Positions 45,027 through 52,857 of a stretch of DNA of 64,000 nt are shown piece by piece. The stretch comes from Catalinimonas alkaloidigena. Its GTDB lineage: Bacteria; Bacteroidota; Bacteroidia; Cytophagales; Cyclobacteriaceae. Within the stretch, counting starts at the first letter, position 1, and each line of letters opens with the position of its first letter. The notes beneath the pieces were generated by a model that worked only from the letters and a program-made list of their open reading frames with translations, made no database searches and was not told the DNA's origin. The stretch spans positions 7,412,001 to 7,476,000 of the forward strand of contig NZ_JAQFIL010000001.1 in assembly GCF_029504655.1 (NCBI RefSeq), written 5' to 3'. A program made the position numbers and the translations under genes.

Positions 45027-45376
45027 AAAAAAGCATCTTCCATGTGCTGAATGTCAACTTCAGGTTTGGTAAGTATAGCAATGATGTCAAAGCGAATATT
45101 ACCCTGCCAATCATTCTGATGGATATAATGGTCTGCTGCTTCAATCACCAGGGCTGCTTTTTTGCTGTCTACAAAATCTTCAGGATTACCAAATGCACTG
45201 CCTTTTCGTGTTTTGACTTCTACAAATATCAGTAGTTGTGCTTTGCGGGCAATCAGATCTACCTCCGCCCTTCGGTACCGATAGTTGCGGCTTATAATTG
45301 TAAACCCTTTCTTTTCAAGGAAGCGTGCGGCAAGTTCTTCTCCTGATTGCCCTGTATGTTGTGCTGGCGTTCTCAT
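45023..45376 (-). CDS. YraN family (UPF0102) endonuclease-like protein
   Basis: A 117-residue cytoplasmic protein with a PD-(D/E)xK nuclease core: EELAARFLEKKGF, EVDLIARKAQLLIFVEVKTR with the catalytic Asp, Glu and Lys, and FDIIAIL near the end. YraN proteins are found in most bacteria, and the biological role is not settled, with Holliday-junction or DNA uptake functions proposed. It shares the palindrome TTAA with the stop of the convergent gene. Confidence 0.88.
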   Translation of the reverse strand: MRTPAQHTGQSGEELAARFLEKKGFTIISRNYRYRRAEVDLIARKAQLLIFVEVKTRKGSAFGNPEDFVDSKKAALVIEAADHYIHQNDWQGNIRFDIIAILTKPEVDIQHMEDAFF

Positions 45377-45480
45377 CCTTTTCCTGGAGATTGTTTATCG
45401 CAAAATGAAGTAGTTATTCCCAAAGTTTGAATTCATTTTCTATTTTGCCATTACATTATCACAAATTAAATTTTTTTGAT

Positions 45481-47133
45481 ATGCTACCCAAGATCAAGCC
45501 TACACAAACGCAAGCCTGGAAAAAACTCAGTGAGCATTATAAAAAGACGAAAGATGTACATATAAAAGAGCTTTTTAAAACTGACGCTGAGCGGTTTCAG
45601 CATTTTTCCACAAAGTTTGAAGACATACTGCTAGACTATTCCAAAAACCGCATGACGCAGGAAACATTGGCCTTGCTGCTGGAACTGGCAAAAGAGAGTA
45701 AGCTGAAAGAGGCTATATCGGCCATGTTTAGTGGTGAACATATCAACCAGACCGAAGATCGCGCGGTGCTGCATACGGCTTTACGTAATCAGTCGGGTAA
45801 AGCGGTGATGGTGGATGGGCAGGATGTGATGCCTGAGGTAAATGAGGTGCTGCAAAGAATGAAACAGTTCAGCGAGCAGTTGATCAGCGGAACATGGAAA
45901 GGGTATAGCGGGAAAGCCATTACTGATATTGTTAACATTGGTATTGGAGGCTCTGATCTTGGTCCGGTGATGGTGACTGAAGCTCTGAAGCATTATCAGG
46001 TGCCCAATATCAAAGCCCACTTTGTATCCAATGTGGATGGTACCCATATCGCCGAGACCCTCAAAGCACTTAATCCCGAGACTACTCTTTTCATCATTGC
46101 CTCCAAGACCTTTACCACACAGGAGACCATGACCAATGCAGAGTCGGCTAAAAGCTGGTTCTTAAAAGAAGGAGGCAATCAGGAAGCAGTTAAAAAGCAT
46201 TTTATTGCCCTATCTACCAATAAAGAAAAAGTAGAAGCCTTTGGCATAGATGCTGATAATATGTTCGGCTTCTGGGACTGGGTAGGTGGGCGCTATTCCC
46301 TCTGGTCCGCTATTGGTATGCCTATAGCCTGCACTATTGGTTTTGATCGTTTTGAAGAGCTACTGGCAGGCGCCCATGCTATGGATCAGCATTTTCAGCA
46401 GGCGGATTTTGAGCAAAACATTCCGGTTATCCTGGCGCTGATCGGGATTTGGTACAACAATTTTTTCGGTGCCGAATCAGAAGCCATATTGCCTTACGAC
46501 CAATACATGCACCGTTTTCCGGCTTATTTCCAGCAGGGTAATATGGAAAGTAATGGTAAATATGTGGACCGTAACGGCCAGCCGGTGGATTATCAGACCG
46601 GACCTGTCATCTGGGGCGAGCCGGGAACCAACGGCCAGCACGCTTTCTATCAGTTGATCCATCAAGGGACCAAACTGATTCCCTGCGATTTTCTGGCACC
46701 GGCGCAGACGCTGAATCCTGTGGGAGATCATCATGAGAAACTGTTGGCTAACTTCTTTGCCCAGCCTGAAGCTTTGATGAATGGCAAAACGACAGAAGAA
46801 GTGAAAGCAGAACTTGAAAAACAGGGTTTGAGTAAAGAAGAAGTAGAAAAGCTCACGCCTTACAAAGTATTTGAAGGGAATCGTCCTACCAATTCTATCC
46901 TATTTAAAAAACTCACTCCCCGTACCCTGGGCACGCTCATAGCGATGTATGAGCATAAAATCTTTGTGCAGGGAGTAATCTGGAACATTTTCAGCTTTGA
47001 CCAATGGGGTGTAGAATTAGGTAAGCAACTGGCTAAAAATATCCTGCCCGAACTGGAAGACGAAAGTAAAGTAAATAGCCACGATGCTTCTACTAATGGC
47101 TTAATTAATGCTTATAAAGATATGAGAAGGTAG
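45481..47133 (+). CDS. pgi: Glucose-6-phosphate isomerase
   Basis: A 550-residue cytoplasmic enzyme from the ATG at 45481; the frame extends to a TTG at 45427, but that added N-terminus is unlike the family, which is about 550 residues. It interconverts glucose-6-phosphate and fructose-6-phosphate. Both signatures are clear: [12 protein letters not shown] (about 280) and [17 protein letters not shown] (about 505). The GSDLGPVMV phosphate-binding part is at about 158. It lies upstream of manA, and both use fructose-6-phosphate. Confidence 0.95.
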   Translation: MLPKIKPTQTQAWKKLSEHYKKTKDVHIKELFKTDAERFQHFSTKFEDILLDYSKNRMTQETLALLLELAKESKLKEAISAMFSGEHINQTEDRAVLHTALRNQSGKAVMVDGQDVMPEVNEVLQRMKQFSEQLISGTWKGYSGKAITDIVNIGIGGSDLGPVMVTEALKHYQVPNIKAHFVSNVDGTHIAETLKALNPETTLFIIASKTFTTQETMTNAESAKSWFLKEGGNQEAVKKHFIALSTNKEKVEAFGIDADNMFGFWDWVGGRYSLWSAIGMPIACTIGFDRFEELLAGAHAMDQHFQQADFEQNIPVILALIGIWYNNFFGAESEAILPYDQYMHRFPAYFQQGNMESNGKYVDRNGQPVDYQTGPVIWGEPGTNGQHAFYQLIHQGTKLIPCDFLAPAQTLNPVGDHHEKLLANFFAQPEALMNGKTTEEVKAELEKQGLSKEEVEKLTPYKVFEGNRPTNSILFKKLTPRTLGTLIAMYEHKIFVQGVIWNIFSFDQWGVELGKQLAKNILPELEDESKVNSHDASTNGLINAYKDMRR

Positions 47134-47260
47134 ATTCTAAGTGTTATGGTTCTTGGTGTTATAGTTAGATATAGTGTATGCTAAAAGCTATAATACTATC
47201 GCTCCTTAATACCAAGAACCATCGCACCCTAACACTTAGAACCACGGAACCCTAACACCA
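47134..47260. repeat. Inverted and direct repeats between pgi and manA
   Basis: The left arm TTCTAAGTGTTATGGTTCTTGGT (from 47135) is matched, inverted and with one 8-base insertion, by the right arm near 47211-47241. The right side also holds a 22-23-bp imperfect direct repeat: AGAACCATCGCACCCTAACAC and AGAACCACGGAACCCTAACAC. The whole fits a large cruciform or terminator, or a mobile intergenic repeat. It occupies nearly the whole 133-bp gap. Confidence 0.65.
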
Positions 47261-47266
47261 TAAAAA

Positions 47267-48250
47267 ATGACCAAATTATATCCACTGAAATTCCGAACCA
47301 TTTTCAAAGATAAGATCTGGGGAGGAAAAAAAATTAAAACCATCCTGGACAAAGATTTTAGTCCGCTGCCCAACTGCGGTGAGACCTGGGAAATCTCCGG
47401 TGTGGAAGGTAATATCTCTGAAGTAGCCGAGGGCGCTTTGGCAGGTAAAAACCTGAAAGAACTGATTCAGCAATACCAGGGCAAGCTGGTAGGAGAAAGA
47501 GTATATACAAAGTTCCAGGATGAATTTCCTTTATTGGTCAAGTTCATTGACGCTAATGACGACCTTTCCATACAGGTACATCCCGATGATGCACTGGCTA
47601 AGCAACGCCATAATTCATTCGGGAAAACAGAAATGTGGTACATCTTCCAGGCCGATGAAGGCTCTAAACTGATCAGCGGATTCAACCAGCCGATGAGTAA
47701 GGAAAAGTACCTGGAAGCTTTTAACTCCGGAAAGCTCACAGAGATTTTAAACCAGGAGCCGGTAAAAGCAGATGATGTTTTCTTCCTGCCTGCCGGACGT
47801 GTACATACCATTGGCAAAGGTTTACTGCTGGCAGAGATTCAGCAGACATCAGATATTACCTATCGTATTTATGACTTTGATCGTACTGACGCGCAGGGCA
47901 ATAAGCGGGAGTTGCATGTGGAAGAAGCTCTGGATGCCATAGATTATCAGCATTATGATGACTACAAAACGAAATATGAACCTAAGCTGAACGAGGCAGT
48001 CAGGCTGGCGTCCTGTCCTTATTTTGAGACTTACCGTATTGAAGCAGATCAAACGATGGAAAGGAACTATCAGGGGCTGGATTCTTTTGTAATATACGTA
48101 TGTATGGAAGGAGAAGCGGAGATCATCGCCGATGGTAAAGGTTATTCGGTGAAAAAAGGAGATTCTTATCTGGTGCCTGCCAGCATACAGCATACAAAAC
48201 TGACGACCAGCTCAAAATTCAAGATGCTGGAGTCTTATGTACCGCAGTAA
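47267..48250 (+). CDS. manA: Type I mannose-6-phosphate isomerase
   Basis: A 327-residue cytoplasmic zinc enzyme that converts fructose-6-phosphate and mannose-6-phosphate. The zinc ligands are Q103, H105 (QVHPDD), E122 (TEMW) and H180 (RVHTIG), and R200 (SDITYR) is the catalytic Arg. The length fits the short bacterial type that lacks the middle domain. It feeds mannose-based polymer or GDP-mannose synthesis. It follows pgi, with the repeat region between, and precedes lipB by 5 bp, so manA, lipB and the next gene form a unit. Confidence 0.93.
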   Translation: MTKLYPLKFRTIFKDKIWGGKKIKTILDKDFSPLPNCGETWEISGVEGNISEVAEGALAGKNLKELIQQYQGKLVGERVYTKFQDEFPLLVKFIDANDDLSIQVHPDDALAKQRHNSFGKTEMWYIFQADEGSKLISGFNQPMSKEKYLEAFNSGKLTEILNQEPVKADDVFFLPAGRVHTIGKGLLLAEIQQTSDITYRIYDFDRTDAQGNKRELHVEEALDAIDYQHYDDYKTKYEPKLNEAVRLASCPYFETYRIEADQTMERNYQGLDSFVIYVCMEGEAEIIADGKGYSVKKGDSYLVPASIQHTKLTTSSKFKMLESYVPQ

Positions 48251-48255
48251 GCAAG

Positions 48256-49014
48256 ATGAACCCTATTCAAAACAAAAAGGTAGTATTTCAACCTCTGGGC
48301 CTGATAGATTATCAGGAAGCCTGGGACTATCAGGAAAAACTTTTCGCTGACACCATTCAGCTCAAAATAGAAAACCGTAAGTTTCCTGAAGTTGAGCAGA
48401 AGGTTACGCCCAACTATTTACTTTTCTGCCAGCATCCCCATGTGTATACGCTGGGCAAAAGCGGAGATTTAGAAAACCTGCTTTTGGATGAACAAGGTTT
48501 AGCTGAGAGGCAAGTAACATTTTACAAGATCAACCGAGGAGGAGATATTACCTATCATGGGCCAGGGCAGATCGTGGCTTATCCGATTCTTGATCTGGAT
48601 AATTTTTTTACTGACATCCACCGTTATCTGCGCTATCTGGAAGAAGCCGTGATCCTGACGCTGGCTGATTATGGGTTGGAAGCAGGCCGTATTGATGGAC
48701 TTACTGGTGTATGGCTGGACCATGTGGAACAGGAGAACCCTCGTAAAATCTGTGCGATGGGGGTAAAGTCCAGCCGTTGGGTAACTATGCACGGTTTGGC
48801 GTTTAACGTTAACAGTGATTTGCAGTATTTTGAGTATATCGTCCCCTGTGGTATTAAAGATAAAGCAGTAACCTCCCTGGAGAAAGAACTGGGGGGCCGC
48901 CAAAATATACGGGAAGTAGAAGAAAAGCTGAAACAACATTTGTCAGATCTTTTTGAGATGGAGCTCGAGGCCGATACGTCCCGGCTATCATCCGAGGCAA
49001 AATTAGAACTATGA
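48256..49014 (+). CDS. lipB: Octanoyltransferase LipB
   Basis: A 252-residue cytoplasmic enzyme that moves octanoyl from acyl carrier protein to the lipoyl domains of dehydrogenase complexes. The LipB signature RGGDITYHGPGQ (about 94-105) is present, with catalytic K171 (AMGVKSSRW) and C198 (VPCGI). It is of normal length. The stop codon overlaps the start of the next gene as ATGA (49011-49014), a sign of translational coupling. Confidence 0.95.
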   Translation: MNPIQNKKVVFQPLGLIDYQEAWDYQEKLFADTIQLKIENRKFPEVEQKVTPNYLLFCQHPHVYTLGKSGDLENLLLDEQGLAERQVTFYKINRGGDITYHGPGQIVAYPILDLDNFFTDIHRYLRYLEEAVILTLADYGLEAGRIDGLTGVWLDHVEQENPRKICAMGVKSSRWVTMHGLAFNVNSDLQYFEYIVPCGIKDKAVTSLEKELGGRQNIREVEEKLKQHLSDLFEMELEADTSRLSSEAKLEL

Positions 49015-49412
49015 AGAAAGATATAGATTTTCCTAAAGTAAGAGGGGTAAGCATGGCGATCACTCGCCAAAGAAACCAGGAAACTAGAGAATACGAATAC
49101 TTTGTATACCTGATCAATGATAATGCTGTAGCCTTAGAAAATGTACTAATCAACTCGGATGGATACAGTAAAGGAAAGGAAACCAAAACGTCAACCCTGC
49201 GTCATTTTGTAGAGAAAGTAGAACCGGAAACGTCTTTTAAAGTGGAAACTATTCTGCCCGATTTGTTCAGGCTCGTCAATCAGTTTTGGGTAAGTTATTA
49301 TATTGATGGAGAGATGTATGATAAGAAATTTCTCTTCATGCCAGAAAGTATGCACAATGATCATTTCTCTTTCATTGAAGCAGTACAGATGGAAGGGGTC
49401 TTACATGCCTAG
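49011..49412 (+). CDS. Hypothetical protein coupled to lipB
   Basis: A 133-residue soluble protein with no signal peptide. It has strands and phrases such as YFVYLINDNAVALENVLINSDGYSKG and FRLVNQFWVSYYIDGEMYDKKFLFMPES. I recall similar short proteins next to lipB in Bacteroidota but do not know a function. The 4-base overlap with lipB means co-translation. Confidence 0.6.
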   Translation: MKKDIDFPKVRGVSMAITRQRNQETREYEYFVYLINDNAVALENVLINSDGYSKGKETKTSTLRHFVEKVEPETSFKVETILPDLFRLVNQFWVSYYIDGEMYDKKFLFMPESMHNDHFSFIEAVQMEGVLHA

Positions 49413-49445
49413 GCTGAAACTCCGGAACAGTACCTTCCTTTTTGA

Positions 49446-49829
49446 TTAGCGGGTGCAGGTGTTTAGTAAGGGGCGTCCGATTTTGACAAAGTACTGAGGA
49501 TGTTTCTTTAGTATCTCATTTCGTTCTGCCTGGGTTTTTGCCAGTTTATACTCTTCCATCGCCTGCTTATTAACACCATTGATATACTGTATTTCATGCC
49601 AGGAGAGATTCCAGTAGGCCAAAATGTTTTTTACATTTTGAAATAAGTTTTTTTGATTGGTATCATCCTCTTCTAAATGATTTTTGTCAATATACATATG
49701 AGAGTATGTATCATCAGGGATACTCGTGTATTCCAGGCTAACATGACGCTTAGTAGAATTCTCTTTAGTGTAGTACAATGAAATGGTGATCAGCAGTAGT
49801 GCAAACAAATAGGGGGTTATCTTTTTCAT
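49446..49829 (-). CDS. Hypothetical small exported or membrane-anchored protein
   Basis: A 127-residue protein with one hydrophobic N-terminal helix (about 5-20), then a charged, Asn- and Lys-rich region, ending CTR. The helix could be a signal peptide or an anchor. No family is recognised. It is convergent with the lipB unit. Confidence 0.5.
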   Translation of the reverse strand: MKKITPYLFALLLITISLYYTKENSTKRHVSLEYTSIPDDTYSHMYIDKNHLEEDDTNQKNLFQNVKNILAYWNLSWHEIQYINGVNKQAMEEYKLAKTQAERNEILKKHPQYFVKIGRPLLNTCTR

Positions 49830-50072
49830 CGTTCAGCTTTTTCATTGCACATTTTATCCCTTATACCGCCCAGATAATTCTAAGTGTGCATATTAGAAGA
49901 TAAAATAGCGATAATAGGTAAGAGTTCCTCTCCTTATCGTTAATAAACAGTGTTTTCACCCGAAACTTAAGGTGTTTTTCAGAGGACAACGCTCTTCTCC
50001 TGTGTCAGTTTTAGAAAAAAATATTCAGCTTCTACTCAAAAAATTAACCAGACTCATGAGTATAAGTAAAGA

Positions 50073-50930
50073 TTAGATGCTTAAGCCGGGATCGTTTTCT
50101 GAAAAAATAATTTCCAGCAGAATTTTGATCTCTTCTGCTTTATCATAATCACCCAACTTCTCAAAAGAGACGATCAGGTTTCGAAACATGCGGCGTACGA
50201 TGTCAAGGTTACTACAAGGCTGATAGAAGATATCAATAGGTTGAAGCTTTAGCTGTGCTATATAATTATCAATGTCATTCTTGCTAAAGATCAACCCCCG
50301 ATTGAAGGCATTGATGTAAAACTGAGTTTCTTTTGACTTATAAGTAAGAATAAACAAGCTGGGTAAGTTTACTCCATATACCGGAAGCTTTAGCCTCTGG
50401 GCTACAAGCATATAAATTACACAGAGTGAAATAGGGTTTCCCTTCTTGGTCTCCAGCACAGTATTGATCATGGAGTTTGCCGGAGCATGAAAGTTTTTGG
50501 TATTGGCGCTGAATTTCAGCTTGCTAAAAAGTACGCTATTGAGAATCTTGACCTGATCAAAAGGGTGAACATCGGTTTTAAATTCCAGCCAGGCTTCGTA
50601 ATAAATTTGTTCTAACTGCTTCTTTAAGTCTTCCAGCGTGAGGTCAGGGTATTGATAGGTGGCGATAATCCACATCCCTTCCAACATATCCTGCTTCTCG
50701 GACTTAAACCACTCTTCCAGCCTTTTCTTGAGCGCTTCAAACTGTAGGATATGGATAATATCTTCAATGCGTTTCTGAACATTGGGATTAAAACTATTTT
50801 CCCACTCTTCTTCCAAAAAGGGTATGATGATATCCCCGAAAGAAATAATTTTCTCCTCTACATGTCCCAGTACCTCTTGATCTTCATCATCAAGTAATGA
50901 AACAAGTGCTTTAAGCTCTTTATTATCCAT
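50073..50930 (-). CDS. SirB1/transglutaminase-like protein
   Basis: A 285-residue cytoplasmic protein. An N-terminal helical region (about 1-100, Glu-rich) precedes the SirB1 core with ETKKGNPISLCVIYMLVAQRLKLP (about 154-177). Family positions that often carry His and Asp read LPSLFILTY and YINAFNRG here, so the transglutaminase-type triad looks incomplete and the protein may not be an enzyme. SirB1 homologues have no firm role. It lies 45 bp downstream of the MCE gene on the same strand. Confidence 0.72.
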   Translation of the reverse strand: MDNKELKALVSLLDDEDQEVLGHVEEKIISFGDIIIPFLEEEWENSFNPNVQKRIEDIIHILQFEALKKRLEEWFKSEKQDMLEGMWIIATYQYPDLTLEDLKKQLEQIYYEAWLEFKTDVHPFDQVKILNSVLFSKLKFSANTKNFHAPANSMINTVLETKKGNPISLCVIYMLVAQRLKLPVYGVNLPSLFILTYKSKETQFYINAFNRGLIFSKNDIDNYIAQLKLQPIDIFYQPCSNLDIVRRMFRNLIVSFEKLGDYDKAEEIKILLEIIFSENDPGLSI

Positions 50931-50975
50931 AGGTATGTGTATGCCTTACTCTACTTATGTTTATTGTCGTGTAAA

Positions 50976-51899
50976 TTAGTCTTTGCCTCCAAATATAGAA
51001 AACCTTACATAGCGCTTAGGGTTTTTCTTCAGGTCAACCAGCAGGCTATCCAGGTCCGCTACTGTTTGGTTTAAATTTACGTACAGAGAATCATCGTTCA
51101 CAAGCTTACCCATAGTACCTTCTTTTTGCTGTATCTTTTGGGTGATAGACTGCAGGTTGCCCAATGTCTGATCTAATTTTTGTACAGTAGACTGTATCTC
51201 AATCTGGTTAAGTGAGTCAGCCAGATTATTGAGCTTCGCCATAAGCGGAGCTATACCCTGCTCTTCGCTAGTCAGCGTTTCTGAGAGTATGCTAAGATTT
51301 GAGACGATAGTTCCCAGGTTGCGACGGTTTTCTGATATTAACGATTCAGCTTCAAACGTAATCCCTTCCACGTTTTCCAATGCATTGGTCACGCTACTCG
51401 TATCCCGTGCAAATGCTGAAAGAATAAAGTTAAGCTTGGTAATGGTAGAGTCTAGCTGGTCAACAATAGGCAGGGTTTTCGCCTGCACCAATTCAGCGAT
51501 GCCCACCTCTTTCTCCGCGATAAGGGTGTCCCCCTCCTGTAGAGGCTGACTGATATCCCCGGTGTTCAGAATGATGGCTTTACCTCCCAGAAGGTCGCTG
51601 GTGGTCAGAACAGCAGTAGCAGTACTGCCCACAATCACTTTTTCATCAAGCTTAAGCGTAACCAGCAGCTTATTCCCTCTCTGCTGTAGCAGGTCTATTT
51701 TATCTACATAGCCTATCGGAAGCCCATTGATAAGTACTGGGTTAGAGGATGTAAGGCCATCAATATTTTCATAGACTACATAGTAGGTATCGTTGGTAGA
51801 TAATACTTCAGTCCCTTTTAAAAATCGGATTCCAAAATAGAGTATTGCTCCTGCTATTACTGCTAAGGTGCCTACTTTGACTTCTTTAGAAATTTTCAC
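50976..51899 (-). CDS. MlaD/MCE family lipid-transport protein
   Basis: A 307-residue protein. A single N-terminal membrane helix (about 9-26) is followed by an MCE domain with LTSSNPVLINGLPIGYVDKIDL (about 49-70) and a long helical tail that may form a coiled coil. MCE proteins bridge the inner and outer membranes to move phospholipids. The start is GTG at 51899, since the frame has no ATG earlier. There are no mlaE or mlaF genes next to it, so the rest of the system lies elsewhere. It is in a strand run of envelope genes. Confidence 0.88.
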   Translation of the reverse strand: MKISKEVKVGTLAVIAGAILYFGIRFLKGTEVLSTNDTYYVVYENIDGLTSSNPVLINGLPIGYVDKIDLLQQRGNKLLVTLKLDEKVIVGSTATAVLTTSDLLGGKAIILNTGDISQPLQEGDTLIAEKEVGIAELVQAKTLPIVDQLDSTITKLNFILSAFARDTSSVTNALENVEGITFEAESLISENRRNLGTIVSNLSILSETLTSEEQGIAPLMAKLNNLADSLNQIEIQSTVQKLDQTLGNLQSITQKIQQKEGTMGKLVNDDSLYVNLNQTVADLDSLLVDLKKNPKRYVRFSIFGGKD

Positions 51900-51995
51900 T
51901 AAAAAAAATTATTGGTTAGTATTAATCTTAGGTCGCGATTTGCAACCAGCCCGTTGTAAATCAGCAGGCCACAATCATAAATAACGGGATATTTC

Positions 51996-52781
51996 TTAAA
52001 GGGATTCTATTTCTTCCTTATAATCTCTAAGCGCACGATAAATACCTGAGGCGATATAAACTTGTCCCAGCCTGTCATTCAGGTATTTCTCTTCTTTAGG
52101 ATTGGTCAAATATCCTACTTCAACCAGTACACTAGGCATAGAGGTACGCCATAATACCCAAAAACCGGCTTGTTTTACGCCCCGGCTACGGCGGCCCACC
52201 CGTTCTTTAAATTGTCTCTCTATCTTATCTGCTAAGCGGAGGCTATTGTTTAGATAGGCGCCTTGGTATAGAGAAAAAAGAATATGAGATTCGGGTGATA
52301 GTGGGTCAAACCCTTCGTAACGCTCCTCGTAGTTTTCTTCCATCAGGATCACGGAGTTCTCACGTTTGGCAACTTCCAGGTTTCCTTCGCGCGTATGAGC
52401 TCCCATTACATAGCTTTCAGTACCATGAATATTTTCGTGGCCCGGAGGAAGCGCATTGGCATGTATGGAAATAAAAATATCCGCATCATTTTTATTAGCT
52501 ATTGCAGCACGTTCTTCCAATGAAGGAAAGCTATCATCTTTACGCGTAAAGATGACTTCTACATCGTCCATGTTTTCCTTAATGATGCGACCCAGGTGAT
52601 GTGCGATATTGAGTACTACGTCTTTTTCTTTAGAAATAAGGCCGTGGGTTCCCGGATCTTTGCCGCCATGCCCCGGATCAATGACTACTCTTTTGACACG
52701 GTATTGCTTAACGCCTGCAGTATTGAAAGTAGTAGCTACCAATAAGAGCGAAAAACAACTGATTAAGATAATATTTTTCAC
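51996..52781 (-). CDS. N-acetylmuramoyl-L-alanine amidase
   Basis: About 261 residues from the GTG at 52781, chosen because it begins a good signal peptide (VKNIILISCFSLLLVATTF); the longer frame starts with a TTG. The Amidase_3 zinc site is visible as H38 (IDPGHGGKDPG), E52, and H107 (SIHANALPPG), with the catalytic Glu in VEVGYLTNP. It cleaves the peptide from the peptidoglycan sugar chain in the periplasm. It lies divergent from lptD, 76 bp away, and both genes affect the envelope. Confidence 0.9.
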   Translation of the reverse strand: MKNIILISCFSLLLVATTFNTAGVKQYRVKRVVIDPGHGGKDPGTHGLISKEKDVVLNIAHHLGRIIKENMDDVEVIFTRKDDSFPSLEERAAIANKNDADIFISIHANALPPGHENIHGTESYVMGAHTREGNLEVAKRENSVILMEENYEERYEGFDPLSPESHILFSLYQGAYLNNSLRLADKIERQFKERVGRRSRGVKQAGFWVLWRTSMPSVLVEVGYLTNPKEEKYLNDRLGQVYIASGIYRALRDYKEEIESL

Positions 52782-52857
52782 TGAGCTACGGTTGTTAGAT
52801 AAACAAACAATAACTTTGCACAAAGTTGATACATTTTATTAAAAACTGAAATACCAG

